Assembly: GCA_950097015.1 (NCBI GenBank)
Contig: CATNEN010000039.1
Location: forward strand, 5,968,501-6,032,500
DNA: 64,000 nt
Origin: Macrostomum hystrix
Taxonomy: Eukaryota > Platyhelminthes > Macrostomidae
Direction: 5' to 3'
Below are positions 31,401-43,400 of this stretch, piece after piece. The position numbers and the translations under genes were made by a program. The notes under the pieces are model-generated. The model did no database searches, was not told the DNA's origin, and worked only from the letters and a program-made list of their open reading frames with translations. How positions within the stretch are numbered: the first letter of the stretch is position 1; each line of letters begins with the position of its first letter.

Positions 31401-34400
31401 GCGAAGCCGCCGTGCCGCTGTGCGAGAGTTTACTGCTCAGCCTGGCTCCAAAGCGCATCTGCGCCGAGGCCTTGCGCTACCTGCGCGCTGTGCACAACGG
31501 GGCGAAGGACTTTCACAAGGTAGGCCCGGAAATTGTTAGGAAAGTTACAAAGAGATAAAAAAGTCTTGGTAGAATGAGTTGGTAGAAATGATAATAATTC
31601 TCCTGAAGTTGCATATAATTTGCATCACACACCCAGGCCAAGGACGCGACAATTTTGCGCCACTGCGTCAGCCAGCTTCAACAGATGTCGCCTTCCATTA
31701 GTTCAGCGCCTATTGACCAGCTCCTGCTAGTTCACCTGGTTGGCCTGTTGCACGACATCGGCCAATCGCGTCCCCGCAGCCTCCTGCAGCTACCGGAGCC
31801 AGGCGCCGATCTTGTCCAGCTGCTGTGGGACTGCGCCAAGCGGGCCCTGGCGGAACGGCCCGCCGATGCGACCGGCCTTCACAGGCTAGGACTGGGCCCG
31901 CCGCCGCCAGTTGAAGCGCTGGTAGTGCCGCTGGTTCACACTCTGCATGCCTGCTGTCGCGCCAATGACAGTTTAGTGGCGCGGGTGACGGCCATCTACT
32001 CGGAGCTGCTGTTGCACGACTTCACCGAAGCGGCGCACGCCTGTCGGCAGGCGCTCGGACAGTTGCTTCGTCGGTATAGCGAGCCTCACTCTGGGAGCAA
32101 GCAGCAGCAGCAGCAGATGCAGCGCAGGCATCACAAGCATCGTGAGCATGAGCAGGCAGGTCATCAGCGCCCCACTTCGGCTGCTCAGGAAGCATCCACA
32201 ACTTCAGCGAGCGTTGGCGGCGCTCCTAGTGGTAGATCGCGTCGTTTGGGACTTCATCGACGACAGCGCCGGCAGCAGCAGCAGCAGCACCAACATTCTG
32301 AGGATCAACAGCAGCCAGCCTCGGTTGAAGAACCAGGCGGGGCAGCTCCGCCAACGCCGCCTCCACCGCCCGCGGCTGCACAGCAGTTGGCTGACAACGC
32401 AGTCGCCGCCGCTGTGGCCGCTGCCGAATTCGATCACGATGCAATGGAAGAGGAAGAGGACGACGACGCCTTGATGGTCGGAGAAGAGGAGCGCGACGCT
32501 GAAGAGGAAATGGAGGAGGAAGATGACGAGGACGACGAGGATCCAATGCACCTTGGCGCGGCGCTGCTTCAGGTGGCGCAAGGATTCGATGGTGGACAGT
32601 TGGATGATCAGGTGCGTTAATTGCATAGATCCTGCTTCTGTGACGTCGGAAATTTTTTTTGAGTATATTATTATATGTATTGGTCTCCAAATATTTGCAG
32701 GACCAGCTGGCTCTAGCCATTCAGCTGAGCCTGCAGGAGGGCCAGTCTGGAGGCGGCTCCGGCAGCGCAGGCGGCGGCAGCGGCGCAGAGCACATGGCCC
32801 AGCTGCTGCAGCAGCATCACCAGGAGCAGCAGCAGCATCACGATGTAGTCGAGATCGACGACGATGACGACGACGACGACGATGAAGACGAAGAAGACGA
32901 TGATGATGACGACGTTGATGATGAGGAAATGAACGCTGCGGCTGCGGCTGCTGAGATGCACCTTGCCGACCAGGTCATGGCCGCCGCGATGGAGCTCGAT
33001 GCTGCAGCAGCCGCAGCCTCAACCGGCGCTTCGGCCGGCTCCGAGAGCTTCGACATTGCCAGCCAGCCGGCCTTGTCTGCCGCCGCGGCGACGGCTGCTA
33101 CAAACTCCGATGGCGACAGTGACGCCGGCGTCACCGCCACGGCCACCGCTGCGACGGTTTCAACTGGATCCGCTTGCGGTGGCGCCAGGCGACCCCAGCC
33201 GCGGATGAGTCTAGAAATCCGTCGGGCCCTGCTGGCTCGCCTGCACGACTGCCTGCCAAAAATGCATGCCGGATCCCGCTGCGTGCCCTTCCTGCTCCAG
33301 CTCTATCCGCTGCTGACCGCCGCTGCTTCTAAGGCGCCGCAGTCAGACGATGCCATTGTCACTGACTGTCTAGAAGCTCTGTTCCGCCTATTGCCAGCGT
33401 TTGATACCGTCAGCGCGTCGGCATTCTGCCAGCGGACCTCTCGCAATGAACTCTCCCTGATGGTGCTCAGACTGCTCAGCGAACTGCTGGCTGCCAAACT
33501 GTCCGGCGTCGGCGAAGCTATCGCCAGGCGTCTGCTGCTGCCAGCCGGTGAAGATGGCCAGGCAGCCAACTTTCTGGACTTTGCGCTGGCGTGCATCAAA
33601 GAGCTGAATCGGTGTGTAGTTTCATAATGTTTATATAGTCAAACGCCTCGTATCTAATTATTGCATCTGCTCCTTTTAAAGTCAGTTTTCCCGGTTATAC
33701 TTTTCGTCAGGTCGCAGCAGCTTGTCGGCGACAGCGCGTCTGCCTCGTCTGCCTCCCCTGCCTCCGGAGGCTCCGCCGCGGCCACTAGCGACTTCCACGA
33801 GCATCAGCAACATCAACAGCAGCAGCAGCAGCATTCGCCAGGAGGTGGCGGCGGAGGCAGCGGCGGTGCCGCTGTACTGCGCCTGGCCCTGCCGGATCGA
33901 CTGCCCGACTGTTCGCCGCTACTGTCGCGCGAATACGTCAGGCAGCATCACTCCGACCTGCTGAGCGGCTATGCCCAGCTGCTAACTGACCTGGCATTCC
34001 GCCTGCCAACCCAGCTGTGCCATCAGCGTCAGCAGCACCAGCTGTCTGTGCAGTTCAGCGACGCCTGGTACTCGGTGCTGTGCGAGCTGACCGCCGGCTC
34101 CTGCGTTAGGCGACAGGCCCGCCGCCTGCTCCTGGCTGCCGCAGCCGACTCCAAGCATCTGGTGCGCAGGAAGCGCGATCTTCACGCCTACGCCAATCAC
34201 ACTGGCCGGGTGCGCGACATCTGCGCTGCCCGGCCTGACGAAGAGCTTCAGCTGTCCTACCAATCCCTGCTGTCCGTGATGGAGAGTCTGAAAGCCTGCA
34301 TCGCCCTGGCGCAGGCTCGGCCCGGCAACTGGCAGTGGCACTGCTGCCGTGAGCAGCCCGACTCCGCTGAGACCACCGTCGCCTTCCTGCTGCGGGCTGC

Positions 34401-37400
34401 CGTTTCTTGCGCTGACAGCGACCTGGCCGAGAGCTTCCTTCAGCTGCTGCTGCTGGCCGTATGCCAGGTGGCAACCAGCGGCCATCATCAGCAGCAGCAG
34501 CATCAGCCCGTCTTGACACTGCCGACTTCTGCAGCCACCGCCGAGTCGTCGGACATGAACATTCCACCGGAGAGCGGCACCTTCAGCGACTCTCTCGCCG
34601 GTCAGCTTGTCCGCCAGTTTGTTGCCGCCTTCTTCAGCCCGCAGCAGCCGCCGGAGCTGCAACAGCCGCTTCAGCAGCTCCTGCTGCGCTTTGTCAAATA
34701 CTTCCTGTGCCACAGCAGCTCGGCCAGTGTGCGCGCTGATGCGCACGCCTTCTTGTTCTCGCTTCATCGTCACTCGGCTGGCCAGCCCGACTGCCAGCTC
34801 GGCCTCCTTCAGCTGGTTTGGCGCCTCTGGCCCGAGCTGCCAACCTTCAGCTCACGGGCCGAGCGCTACGTTGACCTTCTTGGCTACCTTCTACTGCGCT
34901 GCAACCAGCTTGATAGGAGCGCCAGGGCGAACTACTGTCAACAGGTGCTGGACATGCTGACGGCTGAAAATGCCCGCCTAACTGGACACACCAACTTTGA
35001 TCTGTACACCCGGCTCCAGAACTTCATGGATTTGGAGGGCTTCTATCTGGAACAGGAGCCCTGCCTTGTGTGCCACGAGCCCGACCAGTCCTTTGTGCTG
35101 CTCAAACTAATGGAAATCAAGTCTGAGGTGAGACCCGAGCTAATGTCTGATCCGTCACCTGCTCTGATTCTTACCTCACCTCACCTCACCGCTGACACAA
35201 ACATATCTGCTCTGCCACTCACTCACTCACTCACCTGCTCTGCCACTCACTCACTCACCTGCTCTGCCACTCACTCACTCACCTGCTCTGCCACTCACTC
35301 ACTCACCTGCTGCCAATCCAGGTAAAGTTCTCCTCCCAGCGGCACATCTTCAAGCTGGACGGCAGCTACACAATCAGTCGCATCGCAGTTCGCCTATCGG
35401 AGATCAAACGCGGCCGGATGATTCGCTGCGTTGACGTCCTCTACAACGGCAAATCCGGCCTGAACATCACGGACCTAAAGAACAATCGCAGCCTGTGGAG
35501 CCTAGCCAAGCGAGTGTCGCTGTCCCCATCGCAGTCTGAAATCATTGCCGAATTCTCCATCCCAATCGTAGCCTGCAGCCTGATGTTTGAGTACTCGGAC
35601 TTCTACGAGACCAGCTCCGTCATGGCCGAGAACATGCACTGCCCCCGCTGCAGCCAGTCGGTGCCCGTGCAGCCGGGCGTCTGTCCCAACTGCAACGAGA
35701 ACGTCTTCCAGTGCGTCAAGTGCCGCCACATCAACTACGATGAGCGGGACGCCTTTCTCTGCACCTATTGCGGACATTGCCGCTATGTGAAGTTTGACTT
35801 CAGGTGGGAAACAACCGCGTTTTCCCCAATCCTCCTAGCTCCTCCCATCTCCCTTAGCTCCCTCCCATCTCCCCTAGCTCCCTCCCATCTCCCCTAGCTT
35901 CGTCCCATCTCCCCTAGCTCCCTCCCATCTCCCCTAGCTCCCTCCCATCTCCCCTAGCTCCCTCCCATCTCCCCTAGCTCCCTCCCATCTCCCCTAGCTC
36001 CCTCCCATCTCCCCTAGCTTCCTCCCATCTCCCCTAGCTCCCTCCCATCTCCCCTAGCTCCCTCCCATCTCCCCTAGCTCCCTCCCATCTCCCCTAGCTC
36101 CCTCCCATCTCCCCTAGCTCCCTCCCATCTCCCCTAGCTCCCTCCCATCTCCCCTAGCTCCCTCCCATCTCCCCTAGCTCCCTCCCATCTCCCCTAGCTC
36201 CCTCCCATCTCCCCTAGCTCCCTCCCATCTCCCCTAGCTCCCTCCCATCTCCCCTAGCTCCCTCCCATCTCCCCTAGCTCCCTCCCATCTCCCCTAGCTC
36301 CCTCCCATCTCCCCTAGCTCCCTCCCATCTCCCCTAGCTCCCTCCCATCTCCCCTAGCTTCCTCCCATCTCCCCTAGCTCCCTCCCATCTCCCGTAGCTT
36401 CGTCCCATCTCCCCTAGCTTCCTCCCATCTCCCCTAGCTCCCTCCCATCTCCCCTAGCTCCCTCCCATCTCCCCTAGCTCCCTCCCATCTCCCCTAGCTC
36501 CCTCCCATCTCCCCTAGCTCCCTCCCATCTCCCCTAGCTCCCTCCCATCTCCCCTAGCTCCCTCCCATCTCCCGTAGCTTCGTCCCATCTCCCCTAGCTT
36601 CCTCCCATCTCCCCTAGCTCCCTCCCATCTCCCCTAGCTCCCTCCCATCTCCCCTAGCTCCCTCCCATCTCCCCTAGCTCCCTCCCATCTCCCCTAGCTC
36701 CCTCCCATCTCCCCTAGCTTCCTCCCATCTCCCCTAGCTTCCTCCCATCTCCCCTAGCTTCCTCCCATCTCCCCTAGCTCCCTCCCATCTCCCCTAGTTC
36801 CCTCCCATCTCCCCTAGCTTCCTCCCATCTCCCCTAGCTCCCTCCCATCTCCCCTAGCTCCCTCCCATCTCCCCTAGCTTCCTCCCATCTCCCCTAGCTC
36901 CCTCCCATCTCCCCTAGCTTCCTCCCATCTCCCCTAGCTCCCTCCCATCTCCCCTAGCTTCGTCCCATCTCCCCTAGCTTCCTCCCATCTCCCCTAGCTT
37001 CCTCCCATCTCCCCTAGCTCCCTCCCATCTCCCCTAGCTCCCTCCCATTTCCCCTAGCTCCCTCCTATCTCCTTGCAGCTCGCTCCAATTCCCGCTAACT
37101 ACAATATTCTTAAACACACTATAATATCGTATTTCTTACCTTTACCTTCCTTAACTAGTTCAACTTTCCTCAAATCCAATATCAAAATGCCCAATGCCAG
37201 CAGTCTGAACTAATCTGAATCATTCTGCTCTCATAATTGCAGCGTCACAGCCCGACCCTGCTCTGAGTGGGACGTCATCGAGGACGAAGCCGGCCGACAG
37301 AAGACTCTGGCCGCTGTGCAGTCGCTGCTAGAGCAGGCGGACAAGAAGAACCGCACCCTGATGACTCACCGGGCCTCTATTGAGGCCGCCCTAGCTCAGC

Positions 37401-40400
37401 TGGCCAATCGGCGCAGCGTTTTCCACCAGTCGGCCGGATCTGCTGGCGGCTCGAACTCGTCTGCTGAAGCTGGCGCGGCCGCTGAAAAGCCAAAGACGGT
37501 GAGAATTTAGCAACTTAATATCAAACTATTAATTCTGGGGATTTGGAATATGGCAGATTCATGGTGGATCTGGGATAATGTCAGATTTGTTTGTGGGGAT
37601 CTTGGAGGATAGCAGATTCATTGTGGGGATCTTGGCGGATAGCAGATTCATTGTGGGGATCTTGGCGGATAGCATGCTAATTATGGGGATCTTGGCGGAT
37701 AGCATGCTAATTATGGGGATCTTGGCGGATAGCATGCTAATTGTGGGGATCCTGGCGGATAGCATGCTAATTATGGGGATCTTGGAGGATAGCATGCTAA
37801 TTATGGGGATCTTGGCGGATAGCATGCTAATTATGGGGATCTTGGCGGATAGCATGCTAATTATGGGGATCTTGGAGGATAGCATGCTAATTATGGGGAT
37901 CTTGGCGGATAGCATGCTAATTATGGGGATCTTGGCGGATAGCATGCTAATTATGGGGATCTTGGAGGATAGCATGCTAATTATGGGGATCTTGGCGGAT
38001 AGCATGCTAATTGTGGGGATCCTGGCGGATAGCATGCTAATTATGGGGATCTTGGAGGATAGCATGCTAATTATGGGGATCTTGGCGGATAGCATGCTAA
38101 TTATGGGGATCTTGGCGGATAGCATGCTAATTATGGGGATCTTGGAGGATAGCATGCTAATTATGGGGATCTTGGCGGATAGCATGCTAATTATGGGGAT
38201 CTTGGCGGATAGCATGCTAATTGTGGGGATCCTGGCGGATAGCATGCTAATTGTGGGGATCTTGGCGGATAGCATGCTAATTGTGGGGATCTTGGCGGAT
38301 AGCATGCTAATTGTGGGGATCTTGGCGGATAGCATGCTAATTATGGGGATCTTGGCGGATAGCATGCTAATTGTGGGGATCCTGGCGGATAGCATGCTAA
38401 TTGTGGGGATCCTGGCGGATAGCATGCTAATTATGGGGATCTTGGAGGATAGCATGCTAATTATGGGGATCTTGGCGGATAGCATGCTAATTGTGGGGAT
38501 CCTGGCGGATAGCATGCTAATTATGGGGATCTTGGAGGATAGCATGCTAATTATGGGGATCTTGGCGGATAGCATGCTAATTGTGGGGATCTTGGCGGAT
38601 AGCATGCTAATTATGGGGATCTTGGAGGATAGCATGCTAATTGTGGGGATCTTGGAGGATAGCATGCTAATTGTGGGGATCTTGGAGGATAGCATGCTAA
38701 TTGTGGGGATCTTGGAGGATAGCATGCTAATTGTGGGGATCTTGGAGGATAGCAGATTCATTGTGGGGATCTTGGAGGATAGCAGATTCATTGTGGGGAT
38801 CTTGGAGGATAGCAGATTCATTGTGGGGATCTTGGAGGATAGCAGATTCATATTGTGAAGATTGTAGATTATTGCCGGGATCTGAGAGGACAGATCAATA
38901 CTAGAATATAAAAGGGTAGTAGATCAGTTGTAGGTATCTAGGAGTATTGGAGGTTAATTGTGGGAACCATAGTAGAAACCTTGGTTATATAGCGTATCTG
39001 TTTCGGGACGCTAGGAGCATAGCTAATCTACTCGTATTCTCCCTTTCGCTAATCCTCTCGCCGATCCAATCTAACGCCAGGTGATCTCTGTCAAGCAGTC
39101 GGGCAGTGGCGGCAGCGCTGCCGCAGCTGCTGCCAGTCTGGCCTTGGCCGCTGCTGGCGCCATCGATCCGGCCATTAACACGGCGGCTGGCAAGTACTGT
39201 GTTGACTGCAAGTCGACATTCGCCGAATTGACCCGCCTTCTGCAGAAGGTCACTTCAGCTAGGCGTCAGCTGTTCCTCTACGACAACAGGCACTCGGCTC
39301 TGTCAGCGCCGGCCAGCGGCCAAAATCTGCAACGCTCCGTGTCCATCGCTCTGTCCACCAGGCGGCTAACCTGCTTCGGCTGCGCCACAGCCAGCGTCAG
39401 CCAGTGCCTGGCCCTGCTAACCGCTCTGGTGTCCGATCCGGCCGCCAAGGCTGTGCTACACGAGCAGGTACATTATTAAAACTCGCAATTCGGTGGCAAA
39501 ATGAGGTAGTTAGGGGAAGCCATATAGGTAATTAAACTAATTAGTTAGACAGGTAGGTAGGCAGAGGGAGACAGGTAGGTAGGCAGAGGGAGACAGGTAG
39601 GTAGGCAGAGGGAGACAGGTAGGTAGGCAGAGGGAGACAGGTAGGTAGGCAGAGGTAGACAGGTAGGCAGGCAGAGGTAGACAGAGTGAGACTTCAGAGT
39701 AGACAGAGCTGTACAGGTAGGGAGACAGGTATTTAGATAGAGACAGGTAGGTAGCCATCAGAGATCCCTAAATCACACAAGTGTGTACGTCTGCCTTGAC
39801 TTTCTCTTCGCGAGGCAGTGTGCCTCGAACACTGGTTTACAAAGCTTGACATCAAATACCAGAAACACAGCATAACCTGCCATCTCGCACATCCAGGGCC
39901 TGGTTGAGAGCCTTCTAGGTTTCCATGGCGACGTAAAGCACATTGTGTGCCTCATCACCAAGGACAGCGAGCCGGCCTGTAGGCGCCTCTGCGCTCACCT
40001 GCTGCAGCGACTGCGCGAGTCGCTAGCCGCTCACGGTGTGTCAGGCGGTAACGACGGCATTAGCGGTGACTCCGTCTCAACTGTTGGCGGCCCGCCGCCT
40101 CCTTTAAGTGTGCGCGCCGAAGTCGACCTTCTGCTGGACAATGCCCGCCTATTGGATTCGCTCTGGGAGCGTCGGCTCGCCTGTATGGTGTCGGCGTTTC
40201 ATCTGGCTGTACGCAGTGACGGCTACGGTGGCAGTCGCAGTCGTGGCGATGTCGGCAGCCAGCAGCCGATTGTGCAGGTCTGTCGTCAGGCTTCTTTCTG
40301 CTATCCTTCCAGATCCCCAAAATGAATCTGCTATCCTCCATTATCCCCAAAAAATGAATCTGCTATCCTCCATTATCCCCAAAAAATGAATCTGCTATCC

Positions 40401-43400
40401 TCCATTATCCCCCAAAAATGAATCTGCTATCCTCCATTATCCCCCAAAATAAGCATGTTATTCTCCCTGATCCCCAAAATAAATCTGCTATCCTCCCAGA
40501 TCCCCAAAATGAATCTGCTATTCTCCCAGATCCCAAAAATGAATCTGCTATTCTCCCAGATCCCAAAATGAATCTGCTATCCTCCATTATCCCCCATAAG
40601 GAGCATGTTATTCTCCCTGATCCCCACAATGAATCTGCTATCCTCCATTATCCCCCATAATGAGCATGTTATTCTCCCTGATCCCCACAAGAATCTGCTA
40701 TCCTCCATTATCCCCCAAAATGAGCATGTTATTCTCCCTGATCCCCAAAATGAATCTGCTATCCTCCCAGATCCTCAATGGATCCGCTATCCTCTCAGAT
40801 CCCCACAATGAACCAGCTTTCTTCCCTGCAGACCCCTAAAATGAATCTGCCATCCTCCCAGATCCGCACAGGGAGGATCTGTCCTCGCGAAGTAATGCCT
40901 AAGCTTAAATCCTAGCAATGTTTGAATTGTTTCTTTTCCAGATTGCTGAACCCTGTCTGCAGCTCTTCCTGCAGCTCCTGCGACCTTCGGCAGCTTCGGC
41001 TTCGGCTTCATCATCGGCCGCCTCTGCAGCCGCTGATAGGCGCCAGTTATTGGCATTGAAGTACGCCGACAGGTGGCTCGGCCCGTTGCGCCGGCAGCGG
41101 CACAGGCTGAAGTCACCGGCCAAGCCCGACGCTGCCTGGATTGGCCGGACAGTTTTCGCCAGCTCGGCCACCCTGCGTCAGGCCACCTGCGACCTGCTGG
41201 AGACGCTAACTTCCGGCGACGAGAATTTCCGGATGCTCCGCCTGCTGCTCGGCGTCCTGCCCGGCTTGTCGGCTGCGCAGGAGCGCGGACAGGTGAGGCC
41301 TGTCTTGCTCTCTCTGCGTCTGTCTTGCTCTCCCTACATCTGTACTGCTCTCCCTGCATCTGTACTGCTCTCCCTACATCTGTCTTGCTCTCCCTGCATC
41401 TGTCTTGCTCTCCCTGCATCTGTCTTGCTCTCCCTACATCTGTCTTGCTCTCCCTGCATCTGTACTGCTCTCCCTACATCTGTACTGCTCTCCCTACATC
41501 TGTACTGCTCTCCCTACATCTGTCTTGCTCTCCCTACATCTGTCTTGCTCTCCCTGCATCTGTACTGCTCTCCCTGCATCTGTACTTCTCTCCCTACATC
41601 TGTACTGCTCTCCCTACATCTGTCTTGCTCTCTCTACATCTGTACTGCTCTTCCTACATCTGTACTGCTCTCCCTACATCTGTACTGCTCTCCATACATC
41701 TGTACTGCTTTCCCTACATCTGTCTTGCTCTCCCTTCATCTGTCTTGCTCTCCCTGCATCTGTACTGCTCTCCCTACATCTGTCTTGCTCTCCCTGCATC
41801 TGTACTGCTCTCCCTACATCTGTCTTGCTCTCCCTACATCTGTACTGCTCTTCCTACATCTGTCTTGCTCTCCCTGCATCTGTACTGCTCTCCCTACATC
41901 TGTACTGCTCTCCATACATCTGTACTGCTCTCCCTACATCTGTCTTGCTCTCCCTTCATCTGTCTTGCTCTCCCTGCATCTGTACTGCTCTCCCTACATC
42001 TGTCTTGCTCTCCCTGCATCTGTTTTGCTCTCCCTGCATCTGTACTGCTCTCCCTACATCTGTACTGCTCTCCCTACATCTGTCTTGCTTTCCCTACATC
42101 TGTCTTGCTTTCCCTACATCTGTCTTGCTCTCCCTACATCTGTCTTGCTCTCCCTACATCTGTCTTGCTTTCCCTGCATCTGTCTTGCTTTCCCTGCATC
42201 TGTACTGCTCTCCCTGCATCTGTCTTGCTCTCCCTGCATCTGTCTTGCTCTCCCTGCATCTGTCTTGCTCTCCCTACATCTGTCTTGCTCTCCCTGCATC
42301 TGTCTTCCTCTCCCTACTTCCCCATCACCTGTATGCGATTGCGCCCCTCAAGAGAGGCTAATTTCGTATCCCTTACCGCTGCCGCAGGAGCTGCTGTTGT
42401 TGTCGCTGCGACTGCTCCGTCGCCGGCCTTACGCTCTGCACGCTGCCGTGTCCGGCCTACTGGACCGTCTGAGCGGCCTTATCACCAGTGAGCTGTCCGA
42501 GCTGGCCCAGCAGGAGGCCGCCCTCAGCCTGCGCTCCGATCTGAGCCTGGGCTTCGCTCTCAAAGCCTATGTTGAGCTGGTCCTGGCCCTACTAGAGCAG
42601 CCCGAGATTAAACGGCGCTACAGGGAGACGCTGGTCACAATGGCTCTGGATGGCTATGTGTCATTGAAGCGACTGGTCATGCAGCGCAGCAAGCTCATTG
42701 AAGAGTGCCAGGAACGCCTGCTCAGCCTGCTAGAGGAGCTGACCTCCGCTACTGACGAGGACAGGCGGCTGTTTATTAGGATCTGCTTCGACTCAGTGCG
42801 CCGCTGCCCGGCCACGGACTATCATTCGCCAGCGTTCATTCTTGACCGTGTCTGCAATTTGGTCACTCCGCACAAGCAGGAGGTTAGTGGCCGATCGTCT
42901 GTTCAGAATTCATGTCTTTGCGAATGTGTGTCTGTCTGTTTACGAAGCCTGGTTATATATTTCATGGTTTCTGTATGCCTGTTTTGGGTTTCTGTATGCC
43001 TGTTTTGGGTTTCTGTATGCATGTTTTGGGTTTCTGTATGCCTGTTTTGGGTTTCTGTATGCCTGTTTTGGGTTTCTGTATGCATGTTTAGGGTTTCTGT
43101 ATGCCTGTTTTGGGTTTCTGTAGGCCTGTTTTGGGTTTCTGTATGCCTGTTTTGGGTTTCTGTAAGACTGTTTAAGGTTTTTTGTATCTCTAATTAGGAT
43201 GTGTGTTCAAGTTGGTCTCTATGTCTGTCGTGTCCGATAAATGTGCTGATACATTTAAGCAGGCCATGCAGCCTTTCAACCTATCAGATTTTTCTTAGTA
43301 ACCTGGGATTATCACAATAACTCATTCCCTCCTATTCAGCTGCCCGAGTTCTTCCTCATCCTGGAGAAGGACCCGAGCCAGGAGGAGTTCCTGCACGGCC

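Noticed and set aside
37559-38858. Open frames of over 420 codons on both strands
   Set aside because: They are produced by a stop-free 30-bp repeat inside UBR4 intron 15. The intron has a good donor at 37499 and acceptor at 39080, and neither frame resembles a protein.
41073-42491. Long Cys/Leu/Ser-rich open frames in several phases
   Set aside because: They come from the 20-bp repeat of intron 18. Only read-through in the frame of exons 18-19 could matter, and that is reported as a finding and not as a gene.
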